Assembly (NCBI RefSeq): GCF_017357425.1
Contig: NZ_CP014572.1
Coordinates: forward strand, 248,001-312,000
Direction: 5' to 3'
Origin: Arthrobacter sp. D5-1
GTDB lineage: Bacteria; Actinomycetota; Actinomycetes; Actinomycetales; Micrococcaceae
Length of the DNA stretch: 64,000 bases
The translations under genes were made by a program, and so were the position numbers. Under the pieces are notes generated by a model. That model was given only the letters and a program-made list of their open reading frames with translations, did not search any database and had not been told where the DNA came from. Positions 1 through 8,410 of the stretch are shown in pieces (positions within the stretch are counted from its first letter, which is position 1; every line of letters starts with the position of its first letter).

Positions 1-193
1 GCATGTCCGGCTGGTGGGTACCGTTCGGGCCGTCCTAGTGGGCTCCGATCAGACTGTCATACTCAGCTCACCCACTTTTGCTGTTCTTCGTTCGGGAAAA
101 CACTCATGCTAGCTCTCCAGTCCTAAAGCTTCGCCCGCAGATGTGGCAACACTACTCGCGCACTGACAGAACTATGTTGTAAAAGGACTCTCC

Positions 194-586
194 TCAAACG
201 ATGGGGCCACCAAGACCCGAGCGTGTCCGGGAGGGTGCGACCAGACCTTTGATGGAACAAGCTTGGACGACATCGCGGTGAGGGGCCGCCGAGGATAGCT
301 TTTGCCGCTTCAGATAACGGCCCCGAATCAAGTCCTGCAGTACGTCTTCGACGGGCACGGCCAACCGCCAGGTCCCGCGTCCGCCATCTGACTGCCCTGG
401 CAACAGGTCGGTTGCGTTGCCGGAACCGCGCCTGCACCGATCAACCAGAACATAGACCTGCCGCAGGGACACACCCAGCTGCGCTGCAGCTTCGGCCGCA
501 GCGCTGAGCCCTATTACGTCCCGCTGCGACAGGGGAGTGATCACGGCGGCGGTTCGGACCGCGGTATCCCAGTCCTCTTCGGTCAT
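194..586 (-). pseudogene. Truncated Mu/TniA-type transposase, N-terminal fragment
   Basis: The 130-residue product resembles the N-terminal DNA-binding part of Mu-type integrase transposases (TniA/TnsB-like). It has a helix-turn-helix stretch at about residues 28-50 (AAAEAAAQLGVSLRQVY) and the linker GRYLKRQKLS at about 88-97. Members of this family are usually 500-700 residues long with a DDE catalytic core. Here the reading frame ends after about 115 family-like residues and no DDE domain follows, so it is a remnant. The first codons lie inside a perfect palindrome (575-610). The family call rests on recalled motifs. Confidence 0.55.
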
Positions 587-610
587 GGCCTATAGGCCAT
601 GACCGAAGAG
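575..610. repeat. Perfect 36-bp palindrome over a transposase start
   Basis: Two 18-bp arms, CTCTTCGGTCATGGCCTA and its exact reverse complement, abut with no spacer. Each arm contains the sequence ATGACCGAAGAG, so the first four codons of the transposase fragment occur on both strands. This could be a fold-back scar from a rearrangement or a protein-binding site. Confidence 0.85.
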
Positions 611-996
611 CGGAACATCGTTGTCCGTCATTTCGTCACCGCGGGAACAGGGCCGAGAACAGAACACCCATACGAAAAACCTAGTCCAGAGCCGTGGGAC
701 GCGAAATGACTCGTTTGTGCAGCCGGCTTCGATTACTACGTGGTCATAGGCGGTTGCGCACACCGCGGAATAGAGAGGACATCAGTGCAAGCGACTGCGA
801 ACAATGACAGTTCGTGTCAGTTCGGATGGGTGGGGGAGTGTCCCACTGAGGGTGTCCCAGTTCTAAGGAAATGGACACTGATGGTTAGGTTTGTCCCACC
901 CAGCGGGTCCCTATTACGCCTTACGGTGGCCGAATGCATCAAGTTAACCGACTCGCGAGGAATGGGCCGGATAATGCCCATTTTCGCGGATAGCCA
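611..996. other. Spacer without a convincing gene; holds one degenerate repeat
   Basis: No reading frame here has a plausible ribosome-binding site or family resemblance. The segment 837-877 (AGTGTCCCACTGAGGG and onward) matches 3633-3674 at roughly 80 percent by eye, which suggests an old insertion-sequence end. Confidence 0.4.
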
Positions 997-1539
997 TCAT
1001 TGGTATCTGGCAGGCAGATCTGTGGGCTGGGTATGGAGAGCGCATGTCTCCACGAGGACGTCCCAAGCTTTGGCCCTGTCGTCGTTTATGCCTCTCGACT
1101 TCGCCCACTGACCGGGAGTCATGGTACTCCCGGGCTCTCCGAGGTAGAGGTTAAGATCGGCGTAGTCGGAGATTCCGACCCTCAGGGTGCTGTCTGCGAC
1201 CCTGTACGAAAGCCTCTTGAGGTCTTCGAACAACACCTTGAGGTCCTGCTGGTTAAAGATGGACTCCGGGTGTTGGTGCCACCAGGCGTGAACGCCGATG
1301 GCTCTGATTTCGAGACAAGTCTCGTCATTGGACAGCGGGTGGGTGCCAGAACTGCCGTGGAAAACCGGGCCGTGTACGCCGCCGGCCGTGGCTTGCCCTG
1401 TTGCACTCCCGGTCGTTGTCGAGGACGCAGAACTGATTCCGTTAGTCGTCGTCTCAGTGCTGATTGTTCCGCTTGCCGTGCAGCCCGACAGGGAGAAAAG
1501 AATGACAGCTGCCAGGGCCTTGGCAGCACCGTGGGTCAA
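997..1539 (-). CDS. Putative lipoprotein
   Basis: This 180-residue protein starts with a short signal sequence ending in a lipobox, LSGC, with the lipidated cysteine at residue 20. A Ser/Thr/Gly-rich linker follows at about residues 21-65, then a small domain with two further cysteines. The likely start is TTG at 1539, preceded by AAGGA. It is predicted to be exported and anchored outside the membrane. I do not recognise the C-terminal domain. It stands alone, with no operon partner. Confidence 0.6.
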   Translation of the reverse strand: MTHGAAKALAAVILFSLSGCTASGTISTETTTNGISSASSTTTGSATGQATAGGVHGPVFHGSSGTHPLSNDETCLEIRAIGVHAWWHQHPESIFNQQDLKVLFEDLKRLSYRVADSTLRVGISDYADLNLYLGEPGSTMTPGQWAKSRGINDDRAKAWDVLVETCALHTQPTDLPARYQ

Positions 1540-2081
1540 AGGATTTCCTTTTGATTCGCGCCATTGTTTAAGGCGAAGTCTACGCCCGGCCCCAATTCCG
1601 AGGAAGACAGCGACCGTGAGCAGCGCAGGCGGTTTCAGACGCTCTCACCAGGGTGTCAAAATTCCTCAGGCTGCCAGGCTCATCAGAGGACGTGCAGTTT
1701 TCTTGTGAGCTATCAAGCCGGCGATACCGAGATGCTCGTTGACTAACCCAGTCGGCCCCGGGAGCTGGCCACTGAGGTCCACCGCGGGTGGCGGCTGTGA
1801 GTGGTTGCGCCTGTAAAGGCTGGTGTTGGCTTGGACACTTTGGCTGTAGAGGATCGGTCTGAGAATGTTGAGCAGCTGCGGTGGAACATAAGGCGGGTCC
1901 GTGGCGAGGCTAAGAGAAGCACAGCAGTTCCTAGGCTGCCGTTGACGGCCACGGTACGCGGGAGTCTCGGCTCCGGATTCAAGACAGCGTTCCGCCAATA
2001 GCGTCACACTTCCAGGGAAGCGGGACGCTTCATTTGCGCTCTTGTTACTTGCCAGCCGCCCGGAAACCCGGCCGGGAAGTG
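1540..2081. other. Spacer without a supported gene
   Basis: Several frames are open over 60-146 codons, but none has a ribosome-binding site, a signal sequence or a recognisable motif. I see no clear repeats or hairpins. It may be decayed DNA. Confidence 0.35.
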
Positions 2082-2624
2082 CTATTGAGGAGCAAGGGCT
2101 GCACACAGGTCTGTCGCTGTTCCATTGAGCGAGAAGGACGTGTAGACGAAGGTGGACGATTCCATCGTCACGCGAGTATGGCCGTTGACGCTTAGGAGCA
2201 GGCCTGGGTATTCGACCAGTCCATAGGGCCCTTGGTCTCCAGGAAAGAGGGTCATGAACAGCTGACCACTGGTCTCAAATACAATGTCGCCTTCCACTGA
2301 AGAAGGCCAATCCGTGGCATGGAAGCGGCTGCGATGTACGACCGACTTTCCGGTGTCCACATTGGTGAGTGTTGGGTCGGCGATGTCGTGCGTCACGATC
2401 CGTCCATCAGCGAACTCGGTGATCGTCACCCGGACACTCTCGGCTTCTGCGGCGACGGGGAATGTACAGCCTTGACCCGCCGGTATTACGAAGGGCTCCG
2501 GAACTGTGATGACCGTTCGAGTTGGCTTCGCGCCTTCCGCAGCCGAAGCGGGGCACATCACTCCCACCGCCGACATGAGCACGACAACCAGAAATGTGCA
2601 TCCTAGCCGTCTGGCTACGTTCAT
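2082..2624 (-). CDS. Secreted hypothetical protein
   Basis: I chose the ATG at 2624 because GGAG sits 8 bases upstream and the protein then begins with a signal peptide: basic MNVARRLG, a hydrophobic run to about residue 22, and a cleavage site near ASA-AEG. The frame is open further upstream without a plausible start. The mature part (about 150 residues) is beta-rich by eye, with cysteines near each end that could pair. I do not recognise a family. Confidence 0.6.
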   Translation of the reverse strand: MNVARRLGCTFLVVVLMSAVGVMCPASAAEGAKPTRTVITVPEPFVIPAGQGCTFPVAAEAESVRVTITEFADGRIVTHDIADPTLTNVDTGKSVVHRSRFHATDWPSSVEGDIVFETSGQLFMTLFPGDQGPYGLVEYPGLLLSVNGHTRVTMESSTFVYTSFSLNGTATDLCAALAPQ

Positions 2625-2874
2625 GACCTGTTCTCCGCCCTTGGGACGACAGCGCCACCGCGTGTAGGTGGGTCCGTTAACTCTAGATTCCTCCCCACGA
2701 GGCAACATGTCGATGGCCCGGCGCATGCAGAAGCGACGACCGCGCAAATCGCAGAGTCAGAGTTGGTGGGGAGAATCCCGTTACTTAGGAAGTGGAACGG
2801 ATAATAATGCGGCGTTTAGAGTGCCGCACGCCTGAGGAAGCGGCTAGTCTAGGCTTCACTGGCGAAGGGGAGCT

Positions 2875-3255
2875 ATGAAACCAATCACTGTGGACGTCGG
2901 CAAGGGCACGCTGGAACTCGATTCGGAGGGAATTCTCCACCTTGTGTGGAAGCCGTCCACTGTTCTCGAAGCTGATGATGTCCATGCAGCCATGGCAAGG
3001 CTCAATGAAGTGGCCGACGGCGCCGAGTATCCGATGCTGATCGACATAACAAACACCAGAGCCGTAACTCGTCCAGCCAAGGCCGTTTTCAGTACCAAGT
3101 GTGCTGCGTCGCGAATTGCCCTGCTTGGTTCAAATCCCGTAAATCGGGTTGTCGCAAACTTTGCTATGGCACGCCGAACCCTCCCATGTCCCACCCGGTT
3201 TTTCGCCTCCCGCGGCGAGGCCATGACCTGGCTTCGCGGTAGTCCGCTTCCGTAA
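2875..3255 (+). CDS. STAS/SpoIIAA-like domain protein
   Basis: The 126-residue protein resembles the small SpoIIAA/STAS-like proteins of Arthrobacter relatives (the DUF7793 type, from memory). It has an N-terminal strand pattern (ITVDVGKGTLELD), a central MLIDITN strand that matches the usual core strand, and a C-terminal helix with ASRGEAMTWL. No catalytic motif is expected. The start is supported by AGGGGAG directly upstream. It is monocistronic and its partner is unknown. Confidence 0.55.
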   Translation: MKPITVDVGKGTLELDSEGILHLVWKPSTVLEADDVHAAMARLNEVADGAEYPMLIDITNTRAVTRPAKAVFSTKCAASRIALLGSNPVNRVVANFAMARRTLPCPTRFFASRGEAMTWLRGSPLP

Positions 3256-3482
3256 TTCCACTGGTCCAGAGCACCCCAACCTGGCGTGCCATGAGGAAGA
3301 TGTGTGGAGCTTTCCTGACTGCTGCTTCTTCGGACCGGAACATGGCGGCGACTTCATTGGTCCCCAAGCCAAGCCGCAGGACGACGATGCAACCTCCACG
3401 CACACTAACCCCGGCTCCTGCTGTGACCAGAGGAAGAAGCCCAGGGCCTTCGTTCGGGCACAACGAGCGCCGGGGTGTCCTT

Positions 3483-3606
3483 CCGGAGGGTTTCGCCATG
3501 TAAGAAGCCGGGCCGCGCATCGGACATGATCCCTGAAGGCCGGGAAAGGGAGTTATCGTCCAGAGCGCGAAGTAGTTGGGCAGGATGCAGCTCCATGGCA
3601 GGTTCG
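3483..3606 (-). pseudogene. Remnant related to the gene at 55200-55601
   Basis: DNA at about 3523-3606 aligns by eye with about 55278-55365, including the shared strings CAGAGCGCGAAGTAGTTG and GCAGCTCCATGGCA. On the minus strand it encodes NYFALW followed by PGLQGS, as in the intact gene. Only the C-terminal third survives and the frame is broken. It shows that a second copy of that SOS-operon gene once existed here. Confidence 0.6.
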
Positions 3607-3632
3607 AATCCACGGACTTCGATTCGACGGGA

Positions 3633-3674
3633 AGTGTCCCATCAAGGGGTGTTCCAGTTCCAAGGAAGTGGGAC
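3633..3674. repeat. Degenerate repeat, partner of 837-877
   Basis: The segment AGTGTCCCATCAAGGGGTG and onward matches 837-877 with about 33 of 40 positions the same by eye. Both copies contain CCAGTTC-AAGGAA. The outer bases GTCCCA and TGGGAC are inverted. Fossil insertion-sequence ends are a reasonable guess. Confidence 0.4.
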
Positions 3675-3771
3675 GGGAAACTGTGTAGCGTGTAGGGAGC
3701 CTTCACCGACTTGCTGGTGCGTTTCAGGACGACAGAGTCCTGGACAGGAACTTTCGGGTAGGTTTCTGGTC

Positions 3772-5283
3772 ATGCGAGCAGCTGCAGATCCCTGGGTTCC
3801 TGAGGTCATTGGTAGATATTCCCTGTTCAGGCAGGCCACCAGGCGTCATGCGCCATCGGAGCTTATCCCGGCCGTAGCGGCGGCAGCAGCGAAACGCGCC
3901 TACGACAAACCTGCGCAAAAGCTGAAAGGGATCCATCCCTGGGTTTACGCTGCAATGGCGCGTGACTGCATGCTGTACAGCAATGAGAGACGGTCCAAAC
4001 CCGTCGATGACAATGCTCTTCGGCAGATGCACAACTACTTCCTCGACTCACCCGGGTGGGATCACTCGCAGGAATCCACGACCAGTATCTTTACCATGTT
4101 GTTGGGGATGGCCTATGAGCAGACCTGGTATCAAAAAAATCCGAAGAACGAACTCGCACGGTCCTACCTGCTCTACACAAAGACGGAAACGCCAGGGCTT
4201 TGGCAGCCGGAAGCAGATGAATGGCAGGAGGTGCTGGGCGCACCGTTCCAAACCGCTCTGACGGCGTCCTTCATCCTCTACGCCCTCAGTTGCTCCCATG
4301 CCGGAACGTTTGATCCGAAATGGCCAGAAAGCCATGGCTACTCGAAGTTTGAAGGTCTTATCCCTGCCAAAGAACTTCTGAGGGTATTGGACTTGTTGAC
4401 CACGACCGTTGAACAGGCGAAGGACCGTGCCAAAGAAATGCCGGTGCCGGCGGGACGTTACGCGTTCAACCCCTTAATCGAACGCCCCTTCGTTGACCTG
4501 GGGGACGGTCTGCGGTACGCGCCACAGCCGCACTTCGTCCTTCGGGCTTTTGAGACGCAGAACGTGTATTACCGGGCCATGGCTCGATGGGGTGACCGCT
4601 TCGGGCAGGTTTTCGGAAGCAAGGTCGAAGCGTACACGGGCATGCAACTCCGGCACACCGGTGAGCAAACCGTCATCCCGGAATTTACGTGGGAAAAGAA
4701 GAAAGCCGGGGTCATGCGGTCCTCGGACTGGTTTGTCGTTACTCCAGCTGCCACGATCCTCATCGAGTGCAAATCGGCGCGCATGACACTCGAAGCGCGT
4801 GCCGGCAATCAGAAGGCAGAAAGCCTCCTCGATCAGTACGTTGGAAAGGCATACCGGCAGCTGGCCAAAAACGCTGAGGAACTTAGAGCGGGAAACCCGA
4901 ACTTCAGCCACATCCCCGCCGACCGACCACTGATCGGTTTGGTTGTCACGGCCGAACGGATGTTCGGGTCCAACTCCGACCGAATGCGCAGCAGATTCGG
5001 CACCCCATCGCTCCCAGTCCTGACAGCCTCATTGGAAGACGTTGAAACTCTGTCCTCGCTTCCCCCCGAAACCTTGGGCGAAGTCCTGACCGAAATTCTG
5101 GAAGATGCTCATCTGGCAAACCAGAGCCTCACGGATGCGGTCGTAAGAGTGATCGGACCCGAAGCAATACCGAAGAACCAACTGATCGAAGACACCTTTA
5201 ACGAACTCACGCCCTTTTCCCGCGTAGAAGAGGCCCTCAATCGGGCCGGGGACACAAGCCCGGGATTCCCAAGTGGAGCATAA
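3772..5283 (+). CDS. PD-(D/E)XK nuclease-like hypothetical protein
   Basis: The 503-residue product has no recognised family name. It carries a plausible PD-(D/E)XK nuclease core: D319 in SSDWFVV, then a strand ending in IECK with E332 and K334. That spacing matches restriction-enzyme-like folds. The first 300 residues are mostly helical. The frame is open from 3475, but that upstream part overlaps repeat and pseudogene remnants, so the ATG at 3772 is preferred although its ribosome-binding site is weak. It is a single gene, and a role in DNA cleavage or phage defence is only an inference. Confidence 0.55.
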   Translation: MRAAADPWVPEVIGRYSLFRQATRRHAPSELIPAVAAAAAKRAYDKPAQKLKGIHPWVYAAMARDCMLYSNERRSKPVDDNALRQMHNYFLDSPGWDHSQESTTSIFTMLLGMAYEQTWYQKNPKNELARSYLLYTKTETPGLWQPEADEWQEVLGAPFQTALTASFILYALSCSHAGTFDPKWPESHGYSKFEGLIPAKELLRVLDLLTTTVEQAKDRAKEMPVPAGRYAFNPLIERPFVDLGDGLRYAPQPHFVLRAFETQNVYYRAMARWGDRFGQVFGSKVEAYTGMQLRHTGEQTVIPEFTWEKKKAGVMRSSDWFVVTPAATILIECKSARMTLEARAGNQKAESLLDQYVGKAYRQLAKNAEELRAGNPNFSHIPADRPLIGLVVTAERMFGSNSDRMRSRFGTPSLPVLTASLEDVETLSSLPPETLGEVLTEILEDAHLANQSLTDAVVRVIGPEAIPKNQLIEDTFNELTPFSRVEEALNRAGDTSPGFPSGA

Positions 5284-5469
5284 CTGGGTTGAGCTCGACT
5301 AAGAAATAGTGCCGTACCGCTAGGGGAGACGGCCGCCCGAGGTTTGGATGCTTCTATATTCGTCAAGCAAAAAAGCCTTGGGGCGCTTAGGCCTTCTTTC
5401 GTATGACAAGACCCACCGAGAGCAGTGCGGTAGCGTCATTGGCACGGTATGCGCGACTGGGGGAAACAG

Positions 5470-5916
5470 ATGATGAAGCTCAAACTCACGGCAACGATTG
5501 CACTGCTGACGGTTCCACTACTGCTGGGAGGCTGCGCCAGCAATGGGTATGGCATTGCTGCGCTGAAGGCTCCTGCAGGACCGAAAGATGTCGTCCCTGA
5601 GGATGTCAAGCTTCCTTTTCTGGAACAGGTTGATGCTACAACTCTTCGTTTTCTGGTCGAAGAGGACGGTCGACAGTACTTTGCAGCGCAGAGTACCGAC
5701 GGCGCCCAAGCCTGTCTGGCGGTATTCCATCTCGATCAGCAAATCACCGATTACGCGGGATGTGCAGTTGCAGCCGGCAGCTCCAGCAATAAGATCGTGA
5801 CCGTGAGCGGGACAGATAGAAGACCCGCAGCCCTGGTGCGAGACAACGCTGACACCGCTCAGTTGGAGTCTGAAGGCTTGAGGCGCATTCATCAGAACGT
5901 GTATGTAGGCGAGTAA
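5470..5916 (+). CDS. Putative lipoprotein
   Basis: This 148-residue protein begins MMKLK, then a hydrophobic stretch and the lipobox LGGC near residue 21. GGGGGA lies 5-10 bases before the tandem ATG codons at 5470 and 5473, which sets the start. The mature domain contains two further cysteines (in QACLA and AGCAV) that could form a disulfide. The family is unknown. The IS110 element begins within about 20 bp of its stop codon. Confidence 0.6.
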   Translation: MMKLKLTATIALLTVPLLLGGCASNGYGIAALKAPAGPKDVVPEDVKLPFLEQVDATTLRFLVEEDGRQYFAAQSTDGAQACLAVFHLDQQITDYAGCAVAAGSSSNKIVTVSGTDRRPAALVRDNADTAQLESEGLRRIHQNVYVGE

Positions 5917-5935
5917 CCGAAGAGTCCAGCTGGTA

Positions 5936-7030
5936 CTAATACTGCGCTGACCCTTGGGGTATGGATTTCGAGGGTGCCGCATCTTCGGTCTCTCCCTTTA
6001 GAGTTCTGTAAATCTGGCGGCTGATGTATCGCTTAAGACTGCGGATGATTTCCTTCTTCGTGCGACCCTGGCTTGTTCGTTTTGCGACGTAGTCTTTGGT
6101 AGCTGGGTCGCGGTTCATTCTGATGAGGGCGATGGTGTAGATCGCCTTGTTGAGTTGCCGGTCACCGCCGCGGTTCAGCCTGAATCTGGTGGTGCCACCT
6201 GATGAGGCAGGAACGGGGCACGTGCCGGCCAGAGCTGCAAATTCGGCCTCCGAGCGCACTCTGCCGGTGTGCGACCAGGCGGTGAGGATGATTGCGGCAA
6301 GCACTGGGCCGATTCCGTAGATATTCAGAAGGGCAGGCTGGACTTGCTGCACGAGCGTCTCAAGTTCTGCGTGGTTTTGGGCCATTTGTTCCCGCAGAGT
6401 CAGGATTTGCTTTGCTAACTTGACGGCTTCGCGGCGGCATGTTTGAGTTCCGAATTCCTCCTCCCGTTCCCTCCAGGCTGCGATGGTGTTGATCTGGGTG
6501 ACCGTCAAGGGTTTGCGGGCATCCATGCCGAGGTCCACGATGCGCAGGAGGGCCGTCAGAGCGTTGATGGCTGCTGTGCGTTCGCGGGCCATAGATCGGC
6601 GCGCATTAGTGAGGACCCGTAGTGCCATCTGGTTCTGGCCCGACCGGGGTTCCCGAAGTCGGTCCATAGGGATGCTCAGGGTAGCTCGTGCTGCGCGGGT
6701 CGCATCGATGGAATCGGATTTGCCCTGGTATCGGCCCAGTTGTTGGTTAGGGACGGGTGCTTCGGTGACTTGGAAGCCGGCGTCGGATGCTTGTTGCCTT
6801 AGTTTGGCGCCGTACGATCCTGTTCCTTCCATGGAGAGTAGAACCTGCTCAGGAGAAGCGTCGGTGCGGCGCAGAATCCAGGACAGGGCGCGGTTGCCTC
6901 CGGTTGCGGTGGCAGGGAATGTTTCGTTCGCTCTTTCTCCACCGCTTGCGGTGTCGATGATCGCGAGGGTATGCGTTTTGGCGTGCGTATCAATGCCGAC
7001 GACGAAGTCGAAGTGCTCTGCCACAATCAT
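5936..7030 (-). CDS. IS110-family transposase
   Basis: The 364-residue protein has both halves of an IS110 transposase. The N-terminal DEDD RuvC-like domain shows D14 (GIDTHAKTH), E68 (MEGTGSY), and D106 and D109 (KSDSIDA). The C-terminal Transposase_20 domain shows YGIGPVLAAIIL and the CPVPASSGG segment that carries the presumed nucleophilic serine. Length is normal and the gene looks intact. AGGAGG sits 5 bases before the ATG. It would catalyse RNA-guided excision and insertion of its element. Confidence 0.93.
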   Translation of the reverse strand: MIVAEHFDFVVGIDTHAKTHTLAIIDTASGGERANETFPATATGGNRALSWILRRTDASPEQVLLSMEGTGSYGAKLRQQASDAGFQVTEAPVPNQQLGRYQGKSDSIDATRAARATLSIPMDRLREPRSGQNQMALRVLTNARRSMARERTAAINALTALLRIVDLGMDARKPLTVTQINTIAAWREREEEFGTQTCRREAVKLAKQILTLREQMAQNHAELETLVQQVQPALLNIYGIGPVLAAIILTAWSHTGRVRSEAEFAALAGTCPVPASSGGTTRFRLNRGGDRQLNKAIYTIALIRMNRDPATKDYVAKRTSQGRTKKEIIRSLKRYISRQIYRTLKGETEDAAPSKSIPQGSAQY

Positions 7031-7330
7031 CTTTTCCTCCTGGGTGCCGGGAATGGAAGCCCATCGGTGGGTTACTGCGTGGCAGGTCTGTAATGGGCCA
7101 CACCCGGTGGGCGGGTGGGCATGCTTCTAATCAGGCCAGCGCTGTAGACAGAACCGATGCCGGGCCCGGCCAAGGCGGACATATCCAAGAAAGCGCACTC
7201 CGGAAACTCAATCCGGAGGCAATACCATGGGTGAGCCACACCCTGGCCAGGCCACAGCATCAGACTGCCAGCTGCTCACGGAGCAACCGGGTAAAGACTT
7301 ACAGACCATGGGGGTCTATTCCGAGATTTA
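7031..7330 (-). ncRNA. Candidate bridge RNA region of the IS110 element
   Basis: In the IS110 group the non-coding end upstream of the transposase encodes a structured bridge (seek) RNA that pairs with target and donor DNA. This element has about 300 bp in that position with several GC-rich inverted segments, for example near 7095-7130 and 7235-7265. I could not fold it or define loops, so this is a positional inference. Confidence 0.4.
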
Positions 7331-7358
7331 CATGTGCACAGCCTCGGGTGTACCTGAT

Positions 7359-7829
7359 TCAGTTTGGGTTGGTCGGTACGAGCACTCCGATGAGCATTAA
7401 GACGAGCCAGAGGGTGTAGATGGTTCCGGCGATGAGTATGAGGATAAGGATTCGGGCTACCCAGTCGACGCCGCGGAACTTGTTGGTGTTCCTGTAGTCG
7501 TTTATGTGGAGGGTGACCAAGGGGCCGATGACGAGAGCGAGGGTGGTGAGGCCGGCGAGCAGTACCCACGCGTTTTGCCATGGTTCGTGTTGCCCGGTGT
7601 AGACGCACCAGATGGTCAGCGCTTCTCCTGCGCCGATGAAGATCAGGACGATGGCCATGCCGACGGACTGAAAAAAGTTCGTGTCTCTTCCTACCCGCCC
7701 GGTTTCGTCTGTTTCGTCCGGTTTCCCCCCGTACCGCATTGGCACGCGTTGGAGGACCTTCGATTCGAAAGCTGCCGCCAGCAGAAGCACCGGAATGACC
7801 TGGGCCATCAGGGCATGAAAGTTGTTCAC
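7359..7829 (-). CDS. Hypothetical membrane protein
   Basis: About 156 residues with four hydrophobic segments: one near the N terminus, then SVGMAIVLIFIGAGEALTI, a second central helix at about residues 86-108, and a last one at about 125-148. A charged cytoplasmic stretch (KPDETDETGRVGRD) follows the first helix. The start is uncertain: GTG at 7829, ATG at 7808 or TTG at 7859, none with a strong ribosome-binding site. The family is not recognised. Confidence 0.5.
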   Translation of the reverse strand: MNNFHALMAQVIPVLLLAAAFESKVLQRVPMRYGGKPDETDETGRVGRDTNFFQSVGMAIVLIFIGAGEALTIWCVYTGQHEPWQNAWVLLAGLTTLALVIGPLVTLHINDYRNTNKFRGVDWVARILILILIAGTIYTLWLVLMLIGVLVPTNPN

Positions 7830-7900
7830 ACATGAAATCTTGACAGACCACTCAGACAACCCCGGGCATCAGCTTGGGGATTTGTGGGCAGAATGGTCTC

Positions 7901-8212
7901 ATGTGCGGCAGATATGTAATGTCCAAAGCAACGAGCGATCTTCTGAGTCATTTCGAGGCGAAGGAAGTTGAGGGCAGCCCGCCGGGGCCGAGCTGGAACG
8001 TCGCCCCGACCCAGAACGTCCCCATCGTGGCCGAACGCTTGGATGAGGGCGCCCTTGACCGGCGCCTGCTTATCGCCCGGTGGGGCTTGGTGCCGTCCTG
8101 GGCCAAGGACACCAAGATGGGTTCCAAAATGATTAATGCCCGGAGTGAGACGATCCTGGAGAAGCCTTCCTTCCGCTCGGCCGCGGTGAAGCGCAGAGCC
8201 ATCTTGCCTGCT
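7901..8212 (+). pseudogene. SRAP (YedK/HMCES-like) gene, N-terminal half
   Basis: The frame starts MCGRY, the hallmark of SRAP proteins, in which Cys2 becomes the N-terminal catalytic residue that crosslinks to abasic sites in single-stranded DNA. Family motifs follow in order: WNVAPTQ, RWGLVPSWAKD, MINARSET and RRAILPA. At A104 (codon ending 8212) the family sequence stops abruptly and ten unrelated codons lead to a stop. The missing half is found at 52700-53098, so the gene is interrupted by the large element between them. An alternative start at 7874 would mask Cys2 and is rejected. Confidence 0.93.
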
Positions 8213-8300
8213 TATCCGGTACAGCTTCCGCCCGGACTTTAACGTCTTCGACAGAGATTGATGGCAGGAATGCTCTGTTGAAGACGGGGCTATCCGGTAC
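8213..8300. repeat. Left end of the Tn554-type element
   Basis: TATCCGGTAC occurs at 8213-8222 and again at 8291-8300. Between them lies an inverted repeat with 14-bp arms: CGTCTTCGACAGAG (8243-8256) and CTCTGTTGAAGACG (8273-8286), 13 of 14 pairing. The right end has a palindrome with the same CGTCTTC-AC core. These are good candidates for TnpA/TnpB binding sites. Confidence 0.7.
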
Positions 8301-8410
8301 TCGTCTTCATCGGCCGGTCCGCATCTTTCCCTTCGGTGTTCACTTCTAGTCCCACTCGAATTGGCTTCCGCACATGAAGCTGATGGGGGAGTGGAACGGG
8401 GAGCTGATCT

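Larger units (their letters stand above)
5917..7330 (-). mobile_element. IS110-family insertion sequence
   Basis: The element consists of one transposase gene with almost no sequence after it and about 300 bp of non-coding DNA before it. That asymmetric layout is typical of the IS110 group. IS110 elements lack long terminal inverted repeats, so the ends are estimates: the right end lies between the lipoprotein stop at 5916 and the transposase stop at 5936, and the left end lies before the 3' end of the gene at 7359. Confidence 0.65.

Noticed and set aside
740..1111. 123-codon plus-strand frame
   Set aside because: No ribosome-binding site, no family resemblance, and it overlaps the lipoprotein gene on the other strand.
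3594..3612. GGTTCGAATCC, resembling a tRNA T-loop
   Set aside because: The T-stem does not pair, there is no acceptor or anticodon arm, and the sequence is part of the remnant matching 55278-55365.
3475..3771. N-terminal extension of the nuclease-like gene
   Set aside because: It reads through a pseudogene remnant and a repeat and has no ribosome-binding site; the composition changes at the ATG at 3772.
8213..8242. Ten extra codons at the end of the SRAP N-terminal half
   Set aside because: They come from the end of the transposon and are not part of the SRAP family.
8340..8400. CCCACTC and GGGAGTGG near tnpA, similar to the repeats at 837 and 3633
   Set aside because: The match is short and interrupted; it is not enough to call another copy of that repeat.
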